Source of the DNA: an uncultured Clostridia bacterium
GTDB taxonomy: Bacteria > Bacillota > Clostridia > Oscillospirales > Ruminococcaceae
DNA length: 22,692 nucleotides
Assembly (NCBI GenBank): GCA_944388825.1
Contig: CALXKG010000074.1
Span: forward strand, 1 to 22,692
Direction of reading: 5' to 3'
Position 1 is the first letter of the stretch. Each line of letters starts with the position of its first letter. The position numbers and the translations under genes are program-made. Under the pieces are notes generated by a model. The model saw nothing but the letters and a program-made list of their open reading frames with translations, ran no database searches and was not told the origin of the DNA. This document shows positions 15,055 to 21,663 of the stretch, in pieces.

Positions 15055-15083
15055 ATTATACACCTTCCCGAAATGAAGTACAA
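15055..15083 (-). promoter_or_regulatory. Sigma-A promoter of the carboxyltransferase operon
   Basis: TTGTAC (15078-15083) and TATAAT (15055-15060) on the minus strand are 17 bases apart. Transcription would start near 15048, leaving an untranslated leader of about 195 bases before the 12S-like gene. The promoter begins only seven bases beyond the stop codon of the upstream GNAT-like gene. Confidence 0.85.
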
Positions 15084-15089
15084 GCGGTT

Positions 15090-15452
15090 TCAAAACATTT
15101 TGCACTTTCTATAATTTTCGAGAAAATACGATATGGATTTTAGATCGTTTTCCCTGCCGACCGGGACCATACTGGTGGCAAGCCGGTCGGGGCGGATCTG
15201 ATCCGAAAAACGGGCCCGTTCGATCCCCTGCTCCAGGGCGAGGTTCAGCGTCCCCCGCAGCAGCCCGTCGAACAGCTCCGGGTCGCCGCCGTCCTCGATC
15301 TCTTCGATCGAAACGCCGTCCGGCGTCATCCGCCAGCGGCAGTACCCCGCCAGCCTGTCCCCGTCCAGCGCGAGGAAGTAAAGGCCGCTGCGGGGGTCGG
15401 GGCTGATTTCCGGGAAAGAGTCCCCGTCCCGGTACGGGCGCATAAACAGCAT
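15090..15452 (-). CDS. Small GNAT-like protein, function unknown
   Basis: A 120-residue protein that looks like a minimal GNAT-type fold. A strand segment, LYFLALDGDRLAGYCRWRM (about 24-42), is followed by VSIEEIEDGGDPELFDGLL and a helix, ending in an ISYFLENYRKCKMF tail. The classical acetyl-CoA pyrophosphate-loop motif (Q/RxxGxG/A) is not evident, so catalytic activity is doubtful and the family call is tentative. TAAGGGGGC precedes the ATG. It lies 12 bases after rluB and is probably co-transcribed with it. No terminator separates it from the next promoter. Confidence 0.65.
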   Translation of the reverse strand: MLFMRPYRDGDSFPEISPDPRSGLYFLALDGDRLAGYCRWRMTPDGVSIEEIEDGGDPELFDGLLRGTLNLALEQGIERARFSDQIRPDRLATSMVPVGRENDLKSISYFLENYRKCKMF

Positions 15453-15464
15453 GACTGCGCCCCC

Positions 15465-16229
15465 TTACTTCCGGCGGCGGGGGCGTCCCACCGCTTTGGC
15501 GGAATTGTTGCGGGCGGCGGTGACCAGCATCCCGACCTCCTCGTCGGTCAGCTCCCGGTAATGGCCGGGCTGGAGCATCCCCAGCCGCAGGGTGCCGATC
15601 GAAATGCGTTTCAGCCGCGCGACCGAAAGCCCGACCGCTTCGCACATCTTGCGGATCTCCCGGTTGCGGCCCTCGATGATCGTGATCAGCATGACGGTGC
15701 GGCCCTCTTCCTCGGTGACCACCTTCACCTCGGCCGGGGCGGTCTTGCGGCCGTCGATCTCGACGCCGGTCGCGAGGGCGATCTGCGCCTCCTCCGACAC
15801 CTTGTCGTGGACGGTGACCCGATAGCACTTGGGGATCTCGTGGGAGGGATGGGTGATGAGGTTGGCGAATTCGCCGTTGTTGGTCATCAGCAGCAGCCCT
15901 TCGGAGTTGAGGTCCAGCCGCCCGACCGGGTAGACCCGCTCGGGGACGTCCGCCACCAGCTCCGAGACGCACTTGCGCCCCCGGTCGTCGCTCATCGCGG
16001 TCAGGTAGCCCCGCGGCTTATAGAGCATCAGATAGACGCTGCGCTGTTCGCCGGGGGACGGGAGCTTTTCCCCGCCGACGGTGATATGGTCGCGGTAGGG
16101 GTCGGCCTTCTGGCCGATGGCAGCCGGACGGCCGTTTACCTTGACCTGCCCTTCGGCGATCAGTTCTTCGGCTTTGCGGCGGGAACAGACCCCCGCGTCG
16201 GCGATGATTTTCTGCAAACGGATTTCCAT
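15465..16229 (-). CDS. rluB: rRNA pseudouridine synthase RluB/RsuA family
   Basis: A 254-residue pseudouridine synthase acting on rRNA. An N-terminal S4 RNA-binding domain (about 1-60, IRLQKIIADAGVCSRRKAEE) precedes the catalytic domain. The catalytic aspartate is D106 in YPVGRLDLNSEGLL, and the later EGRNREIRKMCEAVG motif is intact. Firmicutes proteins of this type near scpA/scpB correspond to RluB (23S rRNA). The C-terminus ends in a basic GRPRRRK tail. The ATG at 16227-16229 follows GAAAGGA. A longer in-frame extension upstream has no ribosome binding site and covers a promoter and hairpin, so it is rejected. Expected target is 23S rRNA; the exact position is not proven here. Confidence 0.92.
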   Translation of the reverse strand: MEIRLQKIIADAGVCSRRKAEELIAEGQVKVNGRPAAIGQKADPYRDHITVGGEKLPSPGEQRSVYLMLYKPRGYLTAMSDDRGRKCVSELVADVPERVYPVGRLDLNSEGLLLMTNNGEFANLITHPSHEIPKCYRVTVHDKVSEEAQIALATGVEIDGRKTAPAEVKVVTEEEGRTVMLITIIEGRNREIRKMCEAVGLSVARLKRISIGTLRLGMLQPGHYRELTDEEVGMLVTAARNNSAKAVGRPRRRK

Positions 16230-16306
16230 TTTAAAAGTCCTTTCTGCTGTAAGGCCGCGGTCACCCCGCGGCACGGCTTGCCTCACGGCAATCGGTTGTC
16301 ATGCCT

Positions 16307-16336
16307 ATTGTACAATACCCGCCGCCCGGAAGTCAA
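16307..16336 (-). promoter_or_regulatory. Promoter of rluB, embedded in a hairpin
   Basis: TTGACT (16331-16336) and TACAAT (16307-16312) on the minus strand are 18 bases apart. The -35 box lies in the loop of the hairpin at 16318-16346, and one hairpin arm forms most of the spacer. A second hairpin in the leader pairs GCCGCGG with CCGCGGC (16254-16272). Confidence 0.7.
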
Positions 16337-16346
16337 GGGCGGCGGG
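16318..16346 (-). terminator. Terminator-like hairpin after the scp-gerW operon
   Basis: CCCGCCGCCC and GGGCGGCGGG form a perfect 10-bp GC stem with a 9-base loop, 12 bases after the gerW stop. On the minus strand it is followed by TATTGTACAAT instead of a T-run, so termination may be incomplete. Confidence 0.5.
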
Positions 16347-16358
16347 TATATAAAAAAC

Positions 16359-16763
16359 TTATTCCGTCTTCTGCGGCGTCTCCTTCTCCTTTTTGCCGCC
16401 CTTGACGATGCCGGTCACCTTGTCGATGACGTCCGGCACGGTATCCACCAGCTTGTCGACCGTCCCGGCTTGGGGGTTGACCTGCATCACCCGCACCGCG
16501 CCGTCCTTGATGACGAGGAAGGCCACCGGTTCCATCGTGATCCCCGCCCCGCCGCCGCCGGCAAAGGACTTTTTCTCCTGTTTGGTCGGCAGGTCGCTGC
16601 CGCCGGAGGCAAACCCGTAGGTCACCCGGCTGACCGGGATGATCATTGTCCCGTCGGGGGTATAGATCGGGTCGCCGATGATCGCTTTGGGGTCGGCCAT
16701 CTCCCGCACCTTTTCCATCGTCGTCCCCATCAGGCCCTGTACCTTCTCGTTTTCCTGTGCCAT
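16359..16763 (-). CDS. ytfJ: GerW family sporulation protein (YtfJ)
   Basis: A 134-residue protein of the GerW/YtfJ family, found in spore-formers and needed for normal germination in Bacillus. The family core is recognisable: GDPIYTPDGTMIIPVSRVTYGFASGG (30-55), a glycine-rich FAGGGGAGI segment (68-76) and EPVAFLVIKDGAVRVMQV (78-95). The lysine/glutamate-rich tail is variable. GAAAGGAAGG overlaps the end of the DUF2953 gene, with only two bases between stop and start. Its place at the end of the M50-scpA-scpB-DUF2953 series supports the call and indicates a spore-forming ancestry. No signal peptide is seen. Confidence 0.93.
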   Translation of the reverse strand: MAQENEKVQGLMGTTMEKVREMADPKAIIGDPIYTPDGTMIIPVSRVTYGFASGGSDLPTKQEKKSFAGGGGAGITMEPVAFLVIKDGAVRVMQVNPQAGTVDKLVDTVPDVIDKVTGIVKGGKKEKETPQKTE

Positions 16764-16765
16764 TT

Positions 16766-17449
16766 TCAGCCCTTCCTTTCAAACGGTTGTTGTTCAGCGG
16801 GCTCCCCCGCCGGTTTTTTCAGCTGGATCTTCATATACCCGGCCAGGCCGGAAAACAGGCTGTCGAGGATATGCCCGCCCCGCAGCCGGAAATCGGCCTC
16901 AAACCGGGTTTCCGTCTCCCGGGCGAGGAAATCATAGGAAACGCCCACATGCCGCGCCCGGATATCCACGGCGTTGGAAAGCGCCCCGAGGCCCCCGTAC
17001 AGCAGGGCGTTGGTCCTGCCATACCGGATGGCGGTCTCAGCGGCGTCCGGGCCGCCGACCCGGATATGGATGATGAGGCCGCGCACCCGGATGTGCCGCA
17101 GCGCCCGCGCCGCCGGGGGGAAAAAAGCGGTGAGCAGTTCTTTTACGGCGGAAACTGTGCCCGGCAGGTCTTCCGGATGCCGGTCCAGCTGCTCTTTGGT
17201 TTTCCGCGCAGCCTTTTTCCGCGCCTGTTTCTTTTTGGAAGCGGAGGGCTTCTTCCCCGTTTCCGGCTTTTCCTTTTGCGGAAAGACCGGGATCAGCACC
17301 GGCCGGACCCCTGCGGAAAGGGTCAGTTCCCCGTTTATATACCGGACCCGGACGGTGAAGTCCAGCGCCGACAGGATGCCCACCAGCACAAAAAACAGGA
17401 GCAGGATCCCCCCTGCCACATACAGGATGCCCTTTACAGCCGCCGTCAT
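16766..17449 (-). CDS. DUF2953 domain membrane protein
   Basis: A 227-residue DUF2953 protein. It has one N-terminal transmembrane segment (about 8-30, GILYVAGGILLLFFVLVGILS). A strongly basic stretch follows (about 58-88, rich in Lys, Ala and Arg). The conserved C-terminal domain contains IRVRGLIIHIRVGGPDAAETAIRYGRTNALLYGGLG. The family is usually next to gerW/ytfJ in spore-forming Firmicutes, and the function is unknown. The gene overlaps scpB by four bases and precedes gerW by two, so all are translated from one message. Confidence 0.88.
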   Translation of the reverse strand: MTAAVKGILYVAGGILLLFFVLVGILSALDFTVRVRYINGELTLSAGVRPVLIPVFPQKEKPETGKKPSASKKKQARKKAARKTKEQLDRHPEDLPGTVSAVKELLTAFFPPAARALRHIRVRGLIIHIRVGGPDAAETAIRYGRTNALLYGGLGALSNAVDIRARHVGVSYDFLARETETRFEADFRLRGGHILDSLFSGLAGYMKIQLKKPAGEPAEQQPFERKG

Positions 17450-17985
17450 CCTTCCGCCTCCGGCCGTGCGGTCAGTTCTTCCGGCAGCGGCGGCAGGTCG
17501 GTCAGGGCGGAAAGCCCGAACGCCCGCAGAAAATTGGCGGTCGTCTTATAGGTCAGCGGCCGCCCCGGGACCATCAGCCGTTCGTGCTCCTCGATCAGCC
17601 CTTTCTCCACCAGGTTGTTGACGACGTTGCCGCTCTCGACCCCCCGCACCTGCTCGATAAAACCTTTGGTGACCGGCTGGTTGTAAGCTATGATCGCCAG
17701 CACCTCCATCGCCGCCGGGGATAGGGGCGCGCCGTGCTTCAAATCGGTGACGGCGACGATCTGCGGCTCATAAAGCGGTTTGGCCGACAGCTGTACCATA
17801 TCGTCCAGAAACAGCAGCTGCAGGCCCCGTTCTTCGCCCTCCAGCCTCTGCCCGTAGAGCAGCAGCTGCTCCCTCGCGGCAGCCGTGTCGATGCCAAGCC
17901 CCGCCGCCAGCCGCTCCACCTCCAGCGGCGCGCCGCTGCAAAAGAGGACAGCCTCGATCGCCGCCTGATAGTTTATCTTATCCAT
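17446..17985 (-). CDS. scpB: Segregation and condensation protein B (ScpB)
   Basis: A 179-residue ScpB, the winged-helix kleisin-interacting partner that joins ScpA and Smc in the bacterial condensin. Family motifs are clear: AAIEAVLFCSGAPL near the N-terminus, LSPAAMEVLAIIAYNQPVTK (89-108), and RGVESGNVVNNLVEKGLIEE in the second winged helix. GRPLTYKTTANFLRAFGL near the C-terminus is also typical. It overlaps scpA by eight bases and the DUF2953 gene by four, giving strong translational coupling. Confidence 0.95.
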   Translation of the reverse strand: MDKINYQAAIEAVLFCSGAPLEVERLAAGLGIDTAAAREQLLLYGQRLEGEERGLQLLFLDDMVQLSAKPLYEPQIVAVTDLKHGAPLSPAAMEVLAIIAYNQPVTKGFIEQVRGVESGNVVNNLVEKGLIEEHERLMVPGRPLTYKTTANFLRAFGLSALTDLPPLPEELTARPEAEG

Positions 17986-18688
17986 CCGCTTCCCGCCTCC
18001 TGTTGAGATAGACCGTCCGGTCGCCGTCGCCGATGGTGATCCGGCCGGACTTGACCAGTTCCAGTACGGCTAAAAAGGTCGCGACCAGCTCGCTGCGCTC
18101 CCCCGATTGAAAAAGGGACTGGTATTCCGCCTGCCCCTCTTTATACAGCCGCCGCAGCAGCCAGACGATCCGGGATGTGACCGACACGAACCGCCGGTTG
18201 ACGATCCCGTTAAACGCCTCGGCCGGGGGCGGCATCCGCCTGCCCGCTTTGCCGAACGCAAGGATACAGGCGTCCCGGAGCTTGTATGCCGAAGCCGTCC
18301 CCCGGAAAACCGGGTCGGATTTGACCGGGGCCGGGGCGCGGACAAAGCGGGCGGAAGGCCGGTAGAGGGCGGAAAGTTTTTCCGCCGCCGCCTTCGCCCG
18401 CTGGTACTCGATCAGCTGGCCGACCAGTTCTTTTTTCAGTTCCGCCGCCTCTTCATGCCGGGGAAGCAGCGAAACCGTCTTGATATAGACCAGCCGGGCC
18501 GCCATTTCAAGGAAAGCGGAGCTGATCTCCAAATCCGCCTCCCGCATCCGGTCCATGTAGTCCAGGTACTGGGCCAGCAGCGCGCCGATCTCGATGTCGG
18601 TCACTTTCATCTTATGGCGGGCGATCAGGTGCAGAAGCAGTTCCAGCGGCCCTTCAAAGTTTTCCAGGTGGAATGCCAGCGCCTCCAT
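17978..18688 (-). CDS. scpA: Segregation and condensation protein A (ScpA)
   Basis: A 236-residue ScpA, the kleisin that bridges Smc heads in chromosome condensation. The N-terminal signature FHLENFEGPLELLLHLI (6-22) and the helix ISSAFLEMAARLVYIKTVSLLP (55-76) are diagnostic. The C-terminal winged helix, VATFLAVLELVKSGRITI, is intact. The middle section (about 110-165) is less conserved, as usual. The start codon overlaps the stop of the M50 protease gene by one base (TGATG). The M50 gene is upstream and scpB downstream in one operon. Confidence 0.95.
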   Translation of the reverse strand: MEALAFHLENFEGPLELLLHLIARHKMKVTDIEIGALLAQYLDYMDRMREADLEISSAFLEMAARLVYIKTVSLLPRHEEAAELKKELVGQLIEYQRAKAAAEKLSALYRPSARFVRAPAPVKSDPVFRGTASAYKLRDACILAFGKAGRRMPPPAEAFNGIVNRRFVSVTSRIVWLLRRLYKEGQAEYQSLFQSGERSELVATFLAVLELVKSGRITIGDGDRTVYLNRRREADG

Positions 18689-19356
18689 CAGCCGATAAGC
18701 CTCCAGAGGATATCGATCCAGCCGGTCAGGAAGTCGAGGGCGTCAAAGGCATAGCTGCGGCAGATCGCGAGCGGCCGGTCGAGGGCGCCGAAAAAGATGG
18801 CCGCCATCATCACCAGCATGATCATCCGTTCATACCGCATGATCTGGAAATAGGTGCGTTCCGGCAGGAAAAGGGTCAGCACCCGCGAGCCGTCCAACGG
18901 CGGCACCGGGATCAGGTTGAAGACGGCAAGCCCGATGTTGACCGACACCAGCGTCGAAAAGATATAGACGAGGTTGTCGGTGAAATAGCCGCCGGCGTAA
19001 AACCCCGCGATCGACGAGAGCTTCAGCCCGATCATCGCGACAAAGGCGTACAGCAGATTTGCCAGCGGCCCCGCCGCCGAGGAGATCGCCATCCCGGCCT
19101 TCGGGTTGCGGAAGTTATAGGGGTTGATCGGCACCGGCCGGGCCCAGCCGATCCCGCAGACGATCATTAAGATCGAGCCCATCGGGTCGAGGTGCCGGAG
19201 CGGGTTCAGGGTCAGCCGCCCCTGGTAGCGGGCGGTGTGGTCGCCCAGCCTGTCCGCCGCCCAGGCGTGGGCAAACTCGTGGAACGGCAGCGCCGTCAAA
19301 AGCGCCACCCCGTAGATCAGATACCGGTAGATATTCTGGATCAGATAGGTGTTCAT
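18688..19356 (-). CDS. M50-family membrane zinc metalloprotease (site-2 protease type)
   Basis: A 222-residue multi-pass membrane protease of the M50B short subfamily. The zinc motif HEFAH is at 26-30 within the first hydrophobic segment. The second site, NLIPVPPLDGSR, provides the third ligand (the Asp of PPLDG). GRLTLNPLRHLDPMGSI and ISSAAGPLANL are also typical. Such proteins cleave membrane-embedded substrates, but this small type has no assigned substrate. The ATG at 19354-19356 follows GGAGGAG; longer in-frame starts would run into the region before it. First gene of the scp operon. Confidence 0.92.
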   Translation of the reverse strand: MNTYLIQNIYRYLIYGVALLTALPFHEFAHAWAADRLGDHTARYQGRLTLNPLRHLDPMGSILMIVCGIGWARPVPINPYNFRNPKAGMAISSAAGPLANLLYAFVAMIGLKLSSIAGFYAGGYFTDNLVYIFSTLVSVNIGLAVFNLIPVPPLDGSRVLTLFLPERTYFQIMRYERMIMLVMMAAIFFGALDRPLAICRSYAFDALDFLTGWIDILWRLIG

Positions 19357-19429
19357 GGATACATTTCTCCTCCATACGGGAACCGCTCTCCGCAATATGG
19401 AAACGGCCGGCCCCCGAAAAAAACAGGTC

Positions 19430-19458
19430 TTGACAAATCATACCAGTAGTATTATACT
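19430..19458 (+). promoter_or_regulatory. Plus-strand sigma-A promoter facing the scp operon
   Basis: TTGACA (19430-19435) and TATACT (19453-19458) are separated by 17 bases. The -10 box physically overlaps the -10 box of the opposing M50/scp promoter. The first gene downstream is rpmB, about 200 bases away, with two hairpins between. Confidence 0.75.
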
Positions 19459-19479
19459 AATTAGACAGGTAAATTTCAA
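19451..19479 (-). promoter_or_regulatory. Sigma-A promoter of the M50-scpA-scpB-gerW operon
   Basis: TTGAAA (19474-19479) and TATAAT (19451-19456) on the minus strand are spaced 17 bases apart. The start would be near 19444, about 90 bases upstream of the M50 gene. Confidence 0.85.
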
Positions 19480-19571
19480 GGGGCAGCCCGGTGAATTTAC
19501 TTAAAGTTCACCGGAAGGGCAATTTTTGTAAAGATTGAAGAGTTTCAGGCGGTTTTCCCGCCTCCTTTTTT
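19465..19571 (+). ncRNA. Candidate small RNA or leader upstream of rpmB
   Basis: This stretch follows the plus-strand promoter at 19430-19458 and contains no credible reading frame. It holds an imperfect hairpin (CCGGTGAA with TTCACCGG, 19486-19520, followed by AATTTTTG). A second, terminator-like hairpin (AGGCGG with CCGCCT, 19547-19563) is followed by CCTTTTTT. rpmB has its own promoter further on, so the roughly 107-base transcript could end here as a free RNA. It could also be a regulated rpmB leader. It does not match an RNA family I recognise. Confidence 0.4.
19547..19571 (+). terminator. Terminator-like hairpin before the rpmB promoter
   Basis: A 6-bp perfect stem (AGGCGG/CCGCCT) with a 5-base loop, then CC and six T residues, on the plus strand. 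Confidence 0.65.
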
Positions 19572-19594
19572 CCAAAAAAAATTGTCCGGAAGGC

Positions 19595-19623
19595 TTGCTT
19601 TTCTTTTTCAAACCTGATATAAT
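19595..19623 (+). promoter_or_regulatory. Sigma-A promoter of rpmB
   Basis: TTGCTT (19595-19600) and TATAAT (19618-19623) have a 17-base spacer. Transcription would start near 19630, about 30 bases before the gene. Confidence 0.8.
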
Positions 19624-19661
19624 AGCAATGCTATGTGAAAAATCGAAGGAGGTGCAGAAAG

Positions 19662-19847
19662 ATGGCAAAATGTGATTTCTGCGGCAAGGACGTGGCTTTC
19701 GGGATCCGTGTTTCCCACTCCCATAGACGGACCAACCGGACCTGGAAACCCAACGTGATGAAGGTTAAGGCAATTGTCAACGGCAAGCCCTGCCGTGTTC
19801 ACGCCTGCACCCGCTGCCTGCGTTCCGGCAAGGTCACCAGAGCGTGA
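19662..19847 (+). CDS. rpmB: 50S ribosomal protein L28, zinc-ribbon form
   Basis: A 61-residue ribosomal protein L28. It is the cysteine-containing (C+) form, with C4 and C7 (CDFC) and C49 and C52 (CTRC) as probable zinc ligands. SHSHRRTNRTWKPN (18-31) is the conserved core. The ATG follows GGAGGT by eight bases, and the in-frame codon further upstream is ignored because it precedes the ribosome binding site. Monocistronic, with its own promoter and a strong terminator. Assignment is secure. Confidence 0.97.
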   Translation: MAKCDFCGKDVAFGIRVSHSHRRTNRTWKPNVMKVKAIVNGKPCRVHACTRCLRSGKVTRA

Positions 19848-19866
19848 TCTGAATACCGATCGGCTT

Positions 19867-19895
19867 AAAAGGAGAGGCTTCCGCCTCTCCTTTTT
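19867..19895 (+). terminator. Terminator of rpmB
   Basis: GGAGAGGC and GCCTCTCC form a perfect stem with a 4-base loop, flanked by AAAA and TTTTT, 19 bases after the rpmB stop. Confidence 0.93.
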
Positions 19896-19965
19896 GTCTG
19901 CCCACGCAAAACCCCCGCCCTTTTTCTGTCCGCAAACCGGACGGAAAAGGGCGGGGGTTTTGTAT
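19883..19965. repeat. Terminator-like direct repeat A (left edge of AT-rich island)
   Basis: This stretch is closely similar, in the same orientation, to 21577-21660. Both run from GCCTC through TTTGTCTG, a block CAAAACCCCCGCCC plus TTTTTCTGTCC, a divergent loop, and GAAAAGGGCGGG ending in TTTTGTAT. The core forms a long hairpin flanked by A4 and T4, so it can terminate transcription from either side. It ends the minus-strand gene at 19993 and backs up the rpmB terminator. Confidence 0.8.
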
Positions 19966-19992
19966 GAGGGTAAAATACCTGCTGGACGGCTT

Positions 19993-20778
19993 TTATTCGA
20001 TGGGTTTTCCGGCGACGTAGTTTTCGACCCAGGTCTCTCCACTATCTTTCGTGAAGGTCACGGTATAGCTGGCTATCAGCACACCTTTTCTTATAACATA
20101 AGAAGTCGATACAGTATAGGGCGTATCGGAATCAATGGATTCTTCCAGCAGCGCAGTAAAATAGGCTTCATCCTCAGCAGACACATCGACGACATCGTTG
20201 TAAAAGACTTGAATAAAACAAAATTTCCCCGTTTCATCGAATTCTGCATGAATAAAATCAGTGTGTGGATTGTCTATATCTTTGTATAGCCGAAGTTGAC
20301 ATTCTCCATACTGCTTCATGTCTGAATACTCTGAAAGGTCAATATCAATCTGCTCCGCCACTTCTTCTAATACGTCCATCAAATCTGTTTGACTTAAGCT
20401 GTTGGCTATCCAACCGCTTTCCCGCATAAGGTCAGTCATCAACCCGATTATGCGCCCTTGTTCATCTATTCTTAACGTGCTATTCCCATTTGTGAATACA
20501 TAATATTCAATTGTCGGTATATTATCTGTTAGTATATTTGACGAGTTACCAACTTCCGATTCAATCGTATACTCATATTGAAACGTCATATCGTCTGTTT
20601 CTAAGGAAATGGACATCTGCTCCGGAGGCTCATAAAAAGTCTCACCAATTCCAAGTTCAGAATACACTGTTTGTATTTTATTATCGTTTAAATTCGCATT
20701 GGCTGCCCAGACGATTCCAGAACTAAATATAGCGATACCCATACATAATGCAATTATAATTTTATTCTTCTTTGTCAT
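19993..20778 (-). CDS. Secreted protein of unknown function
   Basis: A 261-residue protein I do not recognise. Residues 1-26 form a signal peptide (TKKNK, a hydrophobic core, then VWAANA), so export is likely, with no lipobox. The mature part is acidic (many Asp/Glu), with a pattern of alternating strands and one helix near 125-145 (SLSQTDLMDVLEEVAEQIDI). LRIDEQGRIIGL and VTFTKDSGETWVENYVAGKPIE resemble PepSY or YcdB-like beta segments, but this is only an impression. Base use is AT-rich compared with flanking genes. It starts 15 bases after the decayed caspase-like gene and likely shares its promoter. AAAGGG precedes the ATG. It ends in the bidirectional terminator repeat. Confidence 0.75.
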   Translation of the reverse strand: MTKKNKIIIALCMGIAIFSSGIVWAANANLNDNKIQTVYSELGIGETFYEPPEQMSISLETDDMTFQYEYTIESEVGNSSNILTDNIPTIEYYVFTNGNSTLRIDEQGRIIGLMTDLMRESGWIANSLSQTDLMDVLEEVAEQIDIDLSEYSDMKQYGECQLRLYKDIDNPHTDFIHAEFDETGKFCFIQVFYNDVVDVSAEDEAYFTALLEESIDSDTPYTVSTSYVIRKGVLIASYTVTFTKDSGETWVENYVAGKPIE

Positions 20779-20793
20779 AATAATTTCCCTTTC

Positions 20794-21297
20794 TTATCCA
20801 CCCAAAGTCAAAGAGCTGTTGCCAAAAGTTCTCCGATTAGCACTATTGGTGGGATCGCTTTCCCACTCTACTTTAGATGTTGCTGTGTCAAGCAGGAACA
20901 AATCGTTAGCACGTGCAATTGACTGAGATAAAGTATAGCCCTGTTCTAAACAATATAACAAATACTTACTGTACCATTCTCCCATGGAAACAGTGTTTAC
21001 ATAGCCTACTGTGGCAGTGGCTCCTCTAGCTTCTGTCAATCCTGCAACAGAAGAACTTCCTCCACGAGCGCTGTAGCATGAAGTATAAATTACCAAGTCT
21101 ACATAAGATAAGGCGTTGTTAGAATACAGGTCGGATTGCTTGCAGACGGATACAGACCCTGATACATCGAACCATAATTGCTGGCGCTGGTATTGGTATC
21201 CCGGAAATAATATTCCGAACCGCCAATCGTAACAAAGCCGGTCACCATCGCCCCATCGCTTTCAAAAGGCAGCCAAAATTCGAATGCGTTTTTTCAT
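20794..21297 (-). pseudogene. Decayed secreted caspase-like cysteine peptidase gene
   Basis: Three reading frames hold pieces of one exported protein. An ATG at 21295-21297 starts MKKRIRILAAF, a signal-peptide beginning, and then stops. A second frame (about 21102-21293) encodes NAFEFWLPF and DGAMVTGFVTIGGSEYYF, the latter like a cell-wall-binding repeat. The third frame (open about 20794-21261) encodes SDLYSNNALSYVDLVIYTSC then YSARGG and a C-terminal helical part (GEWYSKYLLYCLEQGYTLSQSI). The YTSCYSARGG block looks like the cysteine half of a caspase/gingipain-like (clan CD) site. The histidine half is missing. An intact promoter still precedes it. Clan assignment is moderate; disruption is clear from the frames unless there is a sequencing error. 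Confidence 0.7.
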
Positions 21298-21327
21298 GTC
21301 GTAACTTTCTGTTTACATTCCAGCTAA

Positions 21328-21356
21328 AATATAACACATATTTATCTGAATTTCAA
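21328..21356 (-). promoter_or_regulatory. Sigma-A promoter of the island genes
   Basis: TTGAAA (21351-21356) and TATATT (21328-21333) on the minus strand are 17 bases apart, about 30 bases upstream of the broken gene's ATG. It probably still drives the secreted protein gene at 19993-20778. Confidence 0.75.
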
Positions 21357-21576
21357 CAGATTGGACCAAGGTTTGTATATATAGATAACATTTTGATCCT
21401 ATCTCTGTACACATCAACTATACGTTGACGGTCTATTTACTGTGATCTTACTGCTGCTTTACTCTCTTATTTCTATAGACAAAATTTCGCGGATAAACCT
21501 TCCCTTTGAAAAGTTAACTTTTTGTAAACACAGGCATACCGCAAACAGCGTCTCATGCAGGGAAATCCAATCCCCC
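21357..21576. other. AT-rich intergenic stretch without a gene
   Basis: No reading frame with coding character is seen. The only clear structure is a perfect 14-bp palindrome, AAAAGTTAACTTTT, at 21509-21522. The stretch separates the island promoter from direct repeat B. Confidence 0.6.
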
Positions 21577-21660
21577 GCCTCCCCATTTGTCTGTCCGCAC
21601 AAAACCCCCGCCCTTTTTCTGTCCAGATTGCGGATAGAAAAAGGGCGGGCTTTTTTGTAT
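21577..21660. repeat. Terminator-like direct repeat B (right edge of AT-rich island)
   Basis: Near-copy of 19883-19965 in the same orientation. The hairpin arms CCCGCCCTTTTTCT and AGAAAAAGGGCGGG are followed on the plus strand by CTTTTTTG and preceded by AAAA. Its last bases form part of the -10 box of the downstream hydrolase gene. Confidence 0.8.
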
Positions 21661-21663
21661 AAT
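21658..21663 (+). promoter_or_regulatory. Probable -10 box of the MBL-fold gene, overlapping repeat B
   Basis: TATAAT immediately follows the T-run of repeat B. The -35 position (TAGAAA at 21635-21640) is poor and lies within the hairpin arm. A small palindrome, ATTGT-G-ACAAT (21675-21685), follows near the expected start site and could be an operator. Confidence 0.5.

Noticed and set aside
14869..15105. Possible 78-residue protein in the leader of the carboxyltransferase operon
   Set aside because: It would cover the promoter itself, has no ribosome binding site and no recognisable features.
15561..16937. 458-codon plus-strand frame across rluB and gerW
   Set aside because: It runs antisense over two real genes and a promoter, and its translation has no domain character.
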